54,006 bases of DNA. Source: Syntrophaceae bacterium UBA6252. Its GTDB lineage: Bacteria > Desulfobacterota > Syntrophia > Syntrophales > UBA6807. How positions within the stretch are numbered: the first letter of the stretch is position 1; each line of letters begins with the position of its first letter. The stretch covers positions 1-54,006 of the forward strand of contig DJVQ01000043.1 of NCBI GenBank assembly GCA_002441265.1. The letters run 5' to 3'. Under the pieces are notes generated by a model. That model saw only the letters and a program-made list of their open reading frames with translations, searched no databases and was not told where the DNA came from. The position numbers were made by a program, and so were the translations under genes. Of the stretch, positions 25,275-33,608 are shown piece after piece.

Positions 25275-25688
25275 TCAATCCCGAAGGGGAGTGTTCCCCT
25301 CTCCCGAGAGAAGTTTCGCCACCGGCCGGTCGGCCTCGGAAAAATCGCACAACGGCAGTTCCTCAGGCCCCACCCACCGGATCTCCTCGTGGGAGAGCGC
25401 CCGGGCGGTTCCCGAAAAATCCCGGACCCGATAAACCAGAAGCCGGATGGACCCGTGATCGTACCGGTGATCCCAGGTCCCCACGGATTCCCCGACAAGG
25501 GCGTCGATCCCGAGTTCCTCCGAAAGCTCCCGGCGGAGGCAGGCTTCCGGGGTCTCGCCGGGCCGGATCTTCCCTCCCGGGAATTCCCACTTTCCTCCCT
25601 GCCTGTCTTCCTTCCGCCTTTTCGCGATCAGTACACGGCCGTTCCGGAAAATTACCGCCGCCGTCACTTCGACAAGAACGGACTCCAT
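25275..25688 (-). CDS. mutT: NUDIX hydrolase, MutT-like
   Basis: 137 residues. A complete Nudix box runs from GGKIRPGETPEACLRREL to SEELGI, preceded by KWEFPG, the 8-oxo-dGTP-pyrophosphatase style (FPGGK with ERRK-type nucleoside contacts). A role in cleaning oxidised dGTP is likely, though Nudix substrates vary. It lies 4 bp after the nitroreductase gene on the same strand, so the two are probably co-transcribed. Confidence 0.85.
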   Translation of the reverse strand: MESVLVEVTAAVIFRNGRVLIAKRRKEDRQGGKWEFPGGKIRPGETPEACLRRELSEELGIDALVGESVGTWDHRYDHGSIRLLVYRVRDFSGTARALSHEEIRWVGPEELPLCDFSEADRPVAKLLSGEGNTPLRD

Positions 25689-25692
25689 CCGG

Positions 25693-26205
25693 TTATTCCC
25701 ACCGGTCGTACCGGACCCGGGCCGGGTCGAACCGGTCGGCGGTCCCTTTCTTTTCCCCGGGAACGCCCAGGGGAACGATGCACAACGGAATCACGTTTTC
25801 CGGAAGGCCCACGAGGTCCCGCATTCCCCTGATCCGGTCCGTCTCGGGATAGATGCCGAGCCATACCGCTCCCAGGCCCTGCGCCCGTGCCGCAAGAAGG
25901 AGGTTTTCCGTCGCGGCGGCGCAATCGAGCATCCAGCAGCCCTCGTACTTCTCCTGATCCCGGTCGCCGCAGACAAGTATGGCCACGGACACCTCCTCGA
26001 TCATCCGGGAGTAAGGGTGAAACGAGGGGACCTTTCCCAGGACCCCCCGGTCCCGGATAACGATGAAATGCCAGGGCCGCTCGTTTCCCGCCGAGGGCGC
26101 CGCCATGGCAGCCCGGAGAAGCAGTTCTATCGCCTCGTCGGACACGGGTCCGGGAAGAAATTTCCGGATGCTCCTCCGGCTGAAGATGGCCTCCATCACA
26201 TCCAT
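25693..26205 (-). CDS. Nitroreductase-family flavoprotein
   Basis: 170 residues. The ATG at 26205 (MDVMEAIFSRRSIRKFLPG) has AAGGAGGAA upstream; the longer frame adds a non-conserved extension. FMN-binding features are SRRSIRKF, AAMAAPSAGNERPWHFIVIRD, an AATENLLLAARAQGLGAVWLGIYPE helix and IVPLGVPGEKK. The family uses NAD(P)H to reduce nitro groups, quinones or flavins, or handles 5,6-dimethylbenzimidazole; the substrate cannot be read here. Confidence 0.9.
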   Translation of the reverse strand: MDVMEAIFSRRSIRKFLPGPVSDEAIELLLRAAMAAPSAGNERPWHFIVIRDRGVLGKVPSFHPYSRMIEEVSVAILVCGDRDQEKYEGCWMLDCAAATENLLLAARAQGLGAVWLGIYPETDRIRGMRDLVGLPENVIPLCIVPLGVPGEKKGTADRFDPARVRYDRWE

Positions 26206-26269
26206 GATTTGTTCCTCCTTCCGCCCGGCGGATCTGCCGGGCATCGGCCGCGTTCCCGCCGCAGCCGGG

Positions 26270-27238
26270 CTAGACGGCCTCGATGGTGGACGGCGGTTTC
26301 GTTGTAATGTTGTAGGTCACGCTCACCACGCCCTCCACTTCCCCGGTGATGCGCCGGGCCAGCTTTTCCAGGACGTCGAAGGGGAGCCTTGTCGGCGAGC
26401 CCGTGATGGCGTCGGTACTGTCGAAGCAGCGGACTTCCACCTGAAAGCCGAAATCCCGCTTTCCTGCCCGCATCCCCGTCACCCGGTCCTCATGGAGAAT
26501 GGCCAGGTACTGAAAGGCACCCGAGTCCTTCAGGAGTTCCTCCACGATGGCCGTCGCTTTCCTTACGGCGGCAACCCTCTCCCGGGTGACTTCCCCGATC
26601 ACCCGGGCGGCCAGGGCCGGTCCGGGAAACGGCGGTCGCTCATACATTTCGGCGGGAAGCCCCAGGGCCTTCCCCACCATCCGGATGCCCCGTTTTCGAA
26701 GTTCAATCACCGGTTCGAGAACGCGGTAGCCGTACCGGGCCTCCGTGTCGATCCCGAGCTGCTCCAGGATGTTGTGTTGTCGTTTGATGCCCGCCACCGT
26801 CTCCTCCACGTCGGTGTAGTTCGTTCCCTGGAGGAGGAATCTTGCGCCGCTCTTCCGCACGACATCCCCGAAGACCTTGCGGTAGAAGGTGTCCGTGATG
26901 GCCTCCCGTTTCTCCTCCGGGTCGGTGAGCCCCTTCAGGGCGTCGAAGAAACCGTCTTTCGCATCCACGACGGTCACCGTCACCCCGAGCTTGCGGAACC
27001 AGGAAACAATCGTTTCCGGCTCGTCCTGTCTCATGAGACCCGTGTCGATGAAGAACGATTTCAGCCGGTCTCCCAGGGCCCTGTGCCCGAGAAGGGTGAC
27101 CACGGAGGAATCGACGCCGCCGGAAAGGGCGTTGACGGCCGATCCCGCGCCGACCGTCCGGGCGATCTCCGACACCTTGTCGGCGACGAACCGTTCCGGG
27201 TCCAGGGATTCGAGGGGAATTTCCTTGATTTCCGACAT
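26270..27238 (-). CDS. guaA: GMP synthase, ATP pyrophosphatase subunit (stand-alone GuaAb type)
   Basis: 322 residues, covering only the synthetase half. The PP-loop SGGVDSSVVTLL activates XMP; the C-terminal dimerisation part has RPPFPGPALAARVIGEV and ends NITTKPPSTIEAV (usually TTKPPxTIEWE). The N-terminal glutaminase domain of the common 510-residue GuaA is missing, as in archaeal two-subunit GMP synthases. No matching GuaAa glutaminase lies next to it; the nearest free glutaminase is at 16.8 kb. An AGGAGG RBS precedes the ATG. Confidence 0.92.
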   Translation of the reverse strand: MSEIKEIPLESLDPERFVADKVSEIARTVGAGSAVNALSGGVDSSVVTLLGHRALGDRLKSFFIDTGLMRQDEPETIVSWFRKLGVTVTVVDAKDGFFDALKGLTDPEEKREAITDTFYRKVFGDVVRKSGARFLLQGTNYTDVEETVAGIKRQHNILEQLGIDTEARYGYRVLEPVIELRKRGIRMVGKALGLPAEMYERPPFPGPALAARVIGEVTRERVAAVRKATAIVEELLKDSGAFQYLAILHEDRVTGMRAGKRDFGFQVEVRCFDSTDAITGSPTRLPFDVLEKLARRITGEVEGVVSVTYNITTKPPSTIEAV

Positions 27239-27346
27239 ACCGCCTCCTGAATGTTCATTTATTCGGAAAGATGGCTTCCGTTCTATCGGATAAGGACCAT
27301 TTCCTCAAACATTTTTCCTCCCCGGAAGGGGAGAAGGAACGGCAAA

Positions 27347-27456
27347 GTAAAAAGCTCCAGAGGCAAGGCGCTCGAATCCCGACGAAGGCGTACACCGTCT
27401 GCGCAACGGTGAGGAGGGAGGAAGGGGCAGCATAGGAACTTTTTACGAAGCCGTCA
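27347..27456 (-). repeat. Full copy of the MITE-like repeat
   Basis: On the minus strand it starts TGACGGCTTCGTAAAAAG, then TTCCTATGCTGCCCCTTC, a GTACGCCTTCGTCGGGATTCGA-type centre, and ends GCCTTGCCTCTGGAGCTTTTTAC. The termini are inverted (GTAAAAAG at both ends). Its first three bases are the stop codon of the CDF transporter gene. The inverted ends with T-runs could also act as a terminator. Confidence 0.85.
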
Positions 27457-28665
27457 CGAGTAGGCGAACTTGGGGGTCACGTAGAAGGTGCAATACTCCA
27501 CTTCCGGAAGAGCCTCCAGGACCCGCCTTTCCAGTTCCTTCGCCACGGAAGGAAAATCCTTTTCGGGAACCTCGTCGGCCCCGTCGATGTCCGCGACCAG
27601 GATCAGCTTCCCCGGAGAGAAGGCCACCAGGCGGAAGTCGTGATAGGAAACCACCTCGTCCATTTCATCCACCACCTGGCGGAAGCGGTGTTCCACGGCC
27701 TGAAGTTCCGGGGTCATCTCGAGAAGCGGGTCGGTGTGACAGACCACTTCCCCCCTGAACTGCTTTCTCAGCCTTGCCTCGCAGTGCTCGGCGATGCCGT
27801 GCATTTTGTCCGGTCCCAGGTGTTCCGGAATTTCCGCGTGCAGGGTCAGAATGTACATGTTGCCGTAGTCATGAACGATGATCTCGTGGACGTCTTCGAT
27901 CCCCTCGACGGAACGGGCGGTCTTCCGGATGGACTCGATGAGTTCCCGGCCGGGGGCCGTGCCCAGGAGGGGGATGACCGCTTCCCGGCCGTGCTGGAAT
28001 CCCAGGTACAGGATCCACAGTGCCGCCACGATCCCGATGTAGCCGTCAAACTCCGGCCTTTCGAAATGATGGCCGGCCACGAGTCCCGCGATGACCGCCA
28101 GGGTCACCGCCGCCTCGATCCGCTGATGGAAGGCGTTGACGAGAATGGCATGGGAATGAACCCGTTCGCCCAGGTACCGGATGAAGCCTGCAAGCCACTG
28201 CTTGACGAGGATCGTCAGGAGAAGGATCCAGGGAAGAAGCGTCCAGTAATGGACGGGGGCGGGATGAAGGGCCTGGTGGAAGGCCCGCTCGGCGATCTGG
28301 ATCCCCGAAACGAAGAGGAAGATGGACATGACGAGCGGAGCCACGTGCTCCATCCGTCCGTGGCCGAAGGGGGTTTCCGCCGTGGCCGGCCTGGAGGCCA
28401 CACGGAAGCTGAAAACGAGCACGGCCGAATTGGCCAGATGAGAAAGGAGATGGAAGGCGTCGGCGAGGATGGAAACGGAACCGGCGAGGAAGGCGAGGAC
28501 GATCTTGACAACGAACAGGGCGAGCGCGACGAAGATGGAAATCCATCCCGCGACGACCCCGTAGCGGAGCCTCGTCTCCGGTTCGTCGATATTTTCAAAC
28601 CGGGGGATGAACCGTCTCGCGACGGTTTCATAGACCCCCGAAAGAAGTGGTTGTCGTCCCGCCAT
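27454..28665 (-). CDS. Cation diffusion facilitator transporter with altered metal site
   Basis: 403 residues, longer than the usual 300. Six membrane helices in the first 230 residues, starting near GVVAGWISIFVALALFVVKI. The usual intramembrane metal site (D/H-x3-D in helix 2, H-x3-D in helix 5) reads H-x3-H (DAFHLLSHLA) and H-x3-E (AFHQRIEAA), so metal specificity may differ from Zn2+/Fe2+ members. Two ferredoxin-like cytosolic domains appear to follow (about 235-310 and 320-400) instead of one. The TGA stop is donated by an adjoining repeat element. A GGGAGG RBS precedes the start. Confidence 0.85.
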   Translation of the reverse strand: MAGRQPLLSGVYETVARRFIPRFENIDEPETRLRYGVVAGWISIFVALALFVVKIVLAFLAGSVSILADAFHLLSHLANSAVLVFSFRVASRPATAETPFGHGRMEHVAPLVMSIFLFVSGIQIAERAFHQALHPAPVHYWTLLPWILLLTILVKQWLAGFIRYLGERVHSHAILVNAFHQRIEAAVTLAVIAGLVAGHHFERPEFDGYIGIVAALWILYLGFQHGREAVIPLLGTAPGRELIESIRKTARSVEGIEDVHEIIVHDYGNMYILTLHAEIPEHLGPDKMHGIAEHCEARLRKQFRGEVVCHTDPLLEMTPELQAVEHRFRQVVDEMDEVVSYHDFRLVAFSPGKLILVADIDGADEVPEKDFPSVAKELERRVLEALPEVEYCTFYVTPKFAYS

Positions 28666-28701
28666 CCGCCTCCCGTTCCGTGAATTCGCCGCCGGCCGCT
28701 C

Positions 28702-29799
28702 TCAGTATCGGAAAACAGCCGCCATGGCGGCCTTTTCCGGCACATCCCTCGGGGAAACGGCATAGACGAGCCCGCCGTTCAACAGGGTTTCGACGGCCGC
28801 GAAATCGAGAAGGTCCCGGGCGCCCTCGCTCCCTTGCCCGGACAGGATCACCCGGTCCAGCCCGGGATCGTAGGTCCCCCATTTCTGAACACCCGTGGCG
28901 ACGAAGAGTGTGGCGATCCGCGCGTGGGTGGCGGCCTTCACGATGTCCTCGATCCCCGTGGACGCCCTGCCGGTGCCGTAGTATTCGTAGAACTGGTTCA
29001 CCGACTTCTTCCTTTCCTTCTCGAAGTACGGTTCCATGACCGGCCCTGCGTCCTCCATGAGCTCCTCTTCGCTCAGCTCCTCGGGATTGCCCGCGATGGC
29101 CCGGGGGTAGAGATGGGCGTAAGTGCTCGCCTCACGGTAGATGGGGAAGAGATAGTCGACGCCGGCGAAAAGAAGCGGCGTTTTCTTGTCCCGGAAAAAC
29201 GGCCGCAGGCCCCGGTCCACCTCCTGGAAATACAGGAGAATTTTTCCCTTCTCGTCTTCCGTGCCGGCGTGGCGCTGAAGCCTCTTCTGGTATTCGTCGA
29301 GATTCAATGCCGCATCGAGATTCTCCGGCAGGCCCTGGATGTCCACCCTGCGGGCGCTGAACCGGGTGCACTCGATCAGCCGGATTTCGTTCTTGCTGAT
29401 GGCGAGGATGTAATACCGGACATCGCCGCTCAGCATGGGAACAAGGGGTTTCAGGTGAAACTGGTCCGCGACGACCAGAAGCTCCTTGAAATCAACGGGA
29501 AGGCAGAAGTACCGCCGGTTTTTCGGGGACAGGAAAAAGGCGAGCCCGTCCCTCTGGTTCCTCCAGAAGGGGAGATCGCTCAAGAGTTCCTGGGCCGGTT
29601 TCAGGAACTCCTTCGCATTCGTGTTGCGCATCCCGCTCTGGATCAATTCCTCCTCCGCCTTTTTCAGCATGTTCTTGAAGCGGATCTGGTTCTGCTGGGT
29701 TTCCGATCCCATACGATGGGTGGGCATAAAAAGAGAAACACACAACCCTTCCTGTTTTTCTGTCAACACCTTGATCTCGTCAAGGGAAAGCAGACTCAT
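28702..29799 (-). CDS. Protein resembling bacterial eRF1-like (baeRF) family
   Basis: 365 residues, soluble. The start (SLLSLDEIKVLTEKQEGLCVSLFMPTHR), the middle (FFLSPKNRRYFCLPVDFKELLVVADQFHLKPLVPMLSGDVRYYILAISKNEIRLIE) and the end (GTYDPGLDRVILSGQGSEGARDLLDFAAVETLLNGGLVYAV) follow the layout I know from bacterial archaeo-eukaryotic release-factor-like proteins. These may act on stalled ribosomes, but biochemical proof is scarce. I see no GGQ motif. The RBS AAGGAGGAG precedes the ATG. It lies 36 bp before the CDF gene. Confidence 0.65.
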   Translation of the reverse strand: MSLLSLDEIKVLTEKQEGLCVSLFMPTHRMGSETQQNQIRFKNMLKKAEEELIQSGMRNTNAKEFLKPAQELLSDLPFWRNQRDGLAFFLSPKNRRYFCLPVDFKELLVVADQFHLKPLVPMLSGDVRYYILAISKNEIRLIECTRFSARRVDIQGLPENLDAALNLDEYQKRLQRHAGTEDEKGKILLYFQEVDRGLRPFFRDKKTPLLFAGVDYLFPIYREASTYAHLYPRAIAGNPEELSEEELMEDAGPVMEPYFEKERKKSVNQFYEYYGTGRASTGIEDIVKAATHARIATLFVATGVQKWGTYDPGLDRVILSGQGSEGARDLLDFAAVETLLNGGLVYAVSPRDVPEKAAMAAVFRY

Positions 29800-29853
29800 C
29801 AGGGTCTCCTCCTTTCATGACGACGTTTCAGATGCGGGGGGAACGCACGGGCG

Positions 29854-30966
29854 CTACAGGAGTTTTCGGAGCGCGCCGAGAAGAATCCCGACGTTCTCTT
29901 CCGTGCAGGAATCCCCCATGATGCCGATCCTCCAGACTTTCCCTTTCAGCACTCCCAGTCCGCCGCCGATTTCCAGGCTGTACTCGCCGAGCAGTCTCCG
30001 GCGGACGTCGAGGTCGTTCACCCCTTCTGGAATGACGACCGTGTTGATCATGGGCGCCCGGTAAGGCTTTTCCACGAGCATGGAGAGCCCCAGCTTTCCG
30101 AGCCCCCGGACCAGGGAGTCATGGACCCGGAGGTGCCGCTCCCACCGCTTCTCGAGGCCCTCTTCCAGAACGACCCGGAGGGCTTCCCTGAGGGCGTAGA
30201 TCATGCTGATGGGGGCGGTGTGATGGTAGGCCCGGTCCGGTCCCCAGTACTTGAGAATCATGGTCATGTCCAGATACCAGGAACGGACCTTCGTTTTTCG
30301 CTTCGTCAACACTTCCATGGCCCGGGGGCCGAAGGTGATGGGGGCCAGCCCGGGGGGACAGCTCAGGCACTTCTGGGTTCCCGAATAGCAGACGTCGATC
30401 CCCCAGCGGTCGACTTCCACGGGGGCTCCCGCCAATGACGTCACGGCATCGGCGAGAAAGAGAGCCCCCCGCTCGTGGGCCGCTTTCGAAAGATCCTCGA
30501 GGGGCTGGAGAACGCCGGTGGACGTCTCGGCATGGACCGCCGCCACGACTTTGGCATTGAATCCGTCCAGGGCCTTTCGGACGGCGCCGGGATCGACCGG
30601 GGAGCCCCAGGGCGCATCGACACGCCTCACTTCGGCGCCGCAACGCCCGGCGATGTCGCACATCCGTTCCCCGAAGACGCCGTTCACGCAGACAAGGGCC
30701 CCGTCCCCCGGTTCCAGGACGTTCACAAGGGCCGCTTCCATCGCCGCGCTTCCCGTCCCCGAAACGGGGATGGTGAGCGTGTTCTCCGTCCGCATGACGG
30801 CACGGAGCATCTCCTGGACTTCCTCCATGACGGCGAGAAAGGCGGGATCGAGGTGTCCCACGACGGGGGCTCCCAGGGCCGCCATGACCGGCGCGGGAAC
30901 ATTGCTCGGTCCCGGTCCCATGAGAATCCTGTTCGGCGGGTTGATCTTTTCGTACCTCTTGACCAT
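29854..30966 (-). CDS. PLP aminotransferase, serine/alanine-glyoxylate type
   Basis: 370 residues, fold type I. The PLP lysine is in YSGTQKCLSCPPGLAPI; other signatures are NRILMGPGPSNVPAPV, VSGTGSAAMEAAL, VHAETSTGVLQPL and DAVTSLAGAPVEVDRWGIDV. It transfers an amino group from serine or alanine to glyoxylate or pyruvate. The next genes encode a hydroxyacid dehydrogenase and a ketopantoate reductase, consistent with serine-hydroxypyruvate-glycerate metabolism. AAGGAG lies before the start. Confidence 0.9.
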   Translation of the reverse strand: MVKRYEKINPPNRILMGPGPSNVPAPVMAALGAPVVGHLDPAFLAVMEEVQEMLRAVMRTENTLTIPVSGTGSAAMEAALVNVLEPGDGALVCVNGVFGERMCDIAGRCGAEVRRVDAPWGSPVDPGAVRKALDGFNAKVVAAVHAETSTGVLQPLEDLSKAAHERGALFLADAVTSLAGAPVEVDRWGIDVCYSGTQKCLSCPPGLAPITFGPRAMEVLTKRKTKVRSWYLDMTMILKYWGPDRAYHHTAPISMIYALREALRVVLEEGLEKRWERHLRVHDSLVRGLGKLGLSMLVEKPYRAPMINTVVIPEGVNDLDVRRRLLGEYSLEIGGGLGVLKGKVWRIGIMGDSCTEENVGILLGALRKLL

Positions 30967-31005
30967 GGATGACTCCTTTCCCGAGTGGACGAAGGGTGGG
31001 GCTTG

Positions 31006-31998
31006 TCACCGGCGATTCGGGACCACCCCGGGATTGACAAGGTACCGGGGAACCTCGCCGCGAACCGCCGCAATCAGGTTTTCCGCCGCCATGACGGCCA
31101 TCCGTTCCCGTGTCGCCACGGAGGCGCTCCCGACATGGGGAACCACGAGACAGTTGGGAAGACCCATGAGCTTGTGATCCCGGGGCAGCGGTTCGGGATC
31201 GGTGACATCCAGGGCGGCATACGTGATGACACCGTCCCGGAGGGCCTCGTAAAGCGCTTCGGGATCCACGACGCCCCCCCGGGCCGCGTTGACGAGAATG
31301 GCCGTTTTTTTCATTTTTCCGAGCGCCGTCCTGCCGATCAGGTACCGGGTGTCGGCGTTGAGCGGAACATGGAGACTCACAAAGTCGGACTTTTCCAGGA
31401 GTTCGTCCAGCGTTTCGCAACGCTTCGCCCCCGTGTCCTCCCCGGCGGCGGCCCCGCCGCCGCGGTTGTGGTACAGGATCTCCATGTCGAAGCCCCGGGC
31501 CCTGCGTGCAACGGCCCTGCCGATGCGTCCCATGCCGACGATCCCGAGGGTCGCCCCGTAAACGTCCCTTCCCAGAAGGGTCATGGGCTCGAAGGTCTCC
31601 CATCTGCCCGCCCGGATGTAATCCACTCCCTCCACGAGCCTCCGGGCCGCCGCCATGAGAATGGCGAAGGTCAGGTCCGCCGTGGTTTCCGTGACCACCC
31701 CCGGGGTGTTCCCCACGAGAATCCCCCGGGCCGTCGCGGCGGGGACATCGATGTTGTCGAAGCCTACGGCGTAATTGCTGACGATTTTCAGCCCGCCGCC
31801 GGCGGCGTCCATGACTTCGGCGTCCATCCGGTCGTTGAGAAGGGAGAGGATCCCTTCGACCCCTTGCACCTTCTCGAGCAGCACTTCTCTCGGCGGCGGG
31901 ACACGGCCGGTCCAGACTTCCATGTCGCATGCCTCCCGGACCTTTCCCAGTCCGGCCTCCGGAATGACCCGGGTCACAAAAACTTTCGCTTTCGCCAT
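31006..31998 (-). CDS. D-2-hydroxyacid dehydrogenase (glyoxylate/hydroxypyruvate reductase type)
   Basis: 330 residues from the ATG at 31998; the longer frame upstream overlaps the next gene and is not conserved. NAD(P) site GIVGMGRIGRAVARRARGF; catalytic Arg in NAARGGVVDPEAL, Glu in DVTDPEPLP and His in VVPHVGSASVATRERM. NYAVGFDNIDV marks the substrate domain. Close in style to glyoxylate reductase (GyaR). Together with the downstream aminotransferase it would interconvert serine, hydroxypyruvate, glycerate, glyoxylate and glycine. Confidence 0.9.
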   Translation of the reverse strand: MAKAKVFVTRVIPEAGLGKVREACDMEVWTGRVPPPREVLLEKVQGVEGILSLLNDRMDAEVMDAAGGGLKIVSNYAVGFDNIDVPAATARGILVGNTPGVVTETTADLTFAILMAAARRLVEGVDYIRAGRWETFEPMTLLGRDVYGATLGIVGMGRIGRAVARRARGFDMEILYHNRGGGAAAGEDTGAKRCETLDELLEKSDFVSLHVPLNADTRYLIGRTALGKMKKTAILVNAARGGVVDPEALYEALRDGVITYAALDVTDPEPLPRDHKLMGLPNCLVVPHVGSASVATRERMAVMAAENLIAAVRGEVPRYLVNPGVVPNRR

Positions 31999-32008
31999 GG
32001 TCCAGCCC

Positions 32009-32926
32009 CTATTTCTTCGAGAGCGCCTCGTAGACCAGCCGGTTGAAGGGCGTTTCGATGCCGAGGGCCTTCCCCTCCCGGACCACATACCCCATGAATG
32101 TTTCGATCTCCGTCTTCACCCCCTTCTCCACATCCACCTGGAAGGAGGTTTTCGTCCCATGGGGAAACCGGCCGACCGTCTCCATCGCCTGGGACACGGC
32201 ATCCCCGGAAAGGGCGACCCCTTTCGCCCGGGCGATCCGGTCCACCTCGTTCATCATTCCCTCGAGAAGGCGACGGGCCTGCCCGTCTTCCAGGACGCCT
32301 CCAAGGGTCTTGTCATGAAGCGCCGTCGCTCCCGCCACGGGAGAGATGAAAAGATACTTTTTCCACACTTCTTCGGAGATCATTCCCGTGAGGACGGCCT
32401 TGATGCCCGCATCGACGAAAAGGGTTTCCAGCGCACGGAAGGGCTCCACGGAGCCCTTTTCGGGACCGAAAAGCAGGCTGCAGGCGCCCCCGAGCTGCTG
32501 AACCACGCCGGGTTCCACGATGCGGCTCGAGATGTACACCGTCCCGTTCAGGACCTGGACATCGGGAAGAGCCGCCTTCAGCCGCTCGGCGTTGTCCACG
32601 CCGTTCTCCAGGGGAATCACGACGGTGTTATTCCCGGTCACGCCCCGAAGGGAGCCGGCGGCTTCCTCCAGGCTGTAAGTCTTGACGGTTACCAGAACAA
32701 GGTCGAGGGTTCCCAGCTCCCCGGGCCGGTCCGTCGCCGACGCGGGACGGGCGATGAACTCGCCGTCCGCCGTGATGACCTTCAGGCCCTGTTCCCGGAT
32801 CTTCCGCAGATGCTCGCCCCGGGCAACGAAATGGACGCTGTGCCCGCTTCCGGCCCCGTACCGGTAAGCCAGCCGTCCCCCGTAATATCCCCCCACGCCG
32901 CCGATGCCTACGATAGCGATGTTCAT
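32009..32926 (-). CDS. panE: 2-Dehydropantoate 2-reductase
   Basis: 305 residues. Reduces ketopantoate to pantoate with NADPH for CoA synthesis. The N-terminal Rossmann motif is AIVGIGGVGGYYGGRLA. Catalytic and substrate residues lie in PLENGVDNAERL, SEEVWKKYLFISPVAGATAL (the conserved Lys) and a C-terminal GRFPHGTKTSFQVDVEKGVKTEIETFMGYVVREG (Ser/Glu region). Its ATG overlaps the stop of the upstream membrane-anchored protein as ATGA. Confidence 0.93.
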   Translation of the reverse strand: MNIAIVGIGGVGGYYGGRLAYRYGAGSGHSVHFVARGEHLRKIREQGLKVITADGEFIARPASATDRPGELGTLDLVLVTVKTYSLEEAAGSLRGVTGNNTVVIPLENGVDNAERLKAALPDVQVLNGTVYISSRIVEPGVVQQLGGACSLLFGPEKGSVEPFRALETLFVDAGIKAVLTGMISEEVWKKYLFISPVAGATALHDKTLGGVLEDGQARRLLEGMMNEVDRIARAKGVALSGDAVSQAMETVGRFPHGTKTSFQVDVEKGVKTEIETFMGYVVREGKALGIETPFNRLVYEALSKK

Positions 32927-33606
32927 GGGTTCTTTCCCTTCTTTCCAGTCGAGGTCACGGATACCATCATTTGATACACGGGCCCGAACATCTCCCCTAC
33001 CCGTCCCATTCGGGGGATGAGGAACACGAAGCCCTTCCGCTCCCCGGGAACCATGGCGATGTGGCGGATCCCGCCCGGATCGGGATTTTCCGAAAGGTGG
33101 CGGTGAAGCGCCTCTCTCATGGACAGATTATCATAATAGAGATAAAAATCCAGTTTTCCCCACCGCACGGATTCCTTTTCCAGCCTCTGCTCGTTGGTGA
33201 TCTTGGGCCCGCGGAATCCTGCGTAGGCCCGCTCGATGAGATGGCCCTCGCCGGGGATGTCCGATCTCAGGTACACCGTGACAAAAAGCCGGTCGAACCG
33301 CATGATGGCAAAGGACACGGGCAGATAGAGAAAGGACTGCCGGGGGAGCAGGGTGATCGTCGCATCCACCCGGGACACGGGGCTCTTTCGCTTGACAAGC
33401 AGATTCGCGTGATATCCCACGACTCCGCCGATGGTGGTAAAGGTCTGATCGTCCGGTTTCACCGTGTCGACGAGGGCCTGGAAGGCATCCTGGAAAATCC
33501 TCCGGTTTCTCCGCCTCCCCCAGAAAAAAAACATACTGAGGAAGGCGCTCGCGGCGATGAACAGGTAAAACAGCGGCTGTCCCACAATGTTGTCATGTTC
33601 GAACAT
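32923..33606 (-). CDS. Membrane-anchored protein of unknown function next to an ArsA/Get3-like ATPase
   Basis: 227 residues. One N-terminal membrane helix (about 10-29, QPLFYLFIAASAFLSMFFFW) followed by an RRRNRR stop-transfer sequence, then about 195 cytosolic residues that I do not recognise (notable: TTIGGVVGYHANLLVKRKSPVSRVDATITLLPRQSFLYLPVSFAI). The ATG lies 2 bp after the ATPase stop and the gene overlaps panE by 4 bp, so it is locked into this operon. Orientation (N-out, C-in) suits a docking partner for the ATPase. Confidence 0.7.
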   Translation of the reverse strand: MFEHDNIVGQPLFYLFIAASAFLSMFFFWGRRRNRRIFQDAFQALVDTVKPDDQTFTTIGGVVGYHANLLVKRKSPVSRVDATITLLPRQSFLYLPVSFAIMRFDRLFVTVYLRSDIPGEGHLIERAYAGFRGPKITNEQRLEKESVRWGKLDFYLYYDNLSMREALHRHLSENPDPGGIRHIAMVPGERKGFVFLIPRMGRVGEMFGPVYQMMVSVTSTGKKGKNP

Positions 33607-33608
33607 TT

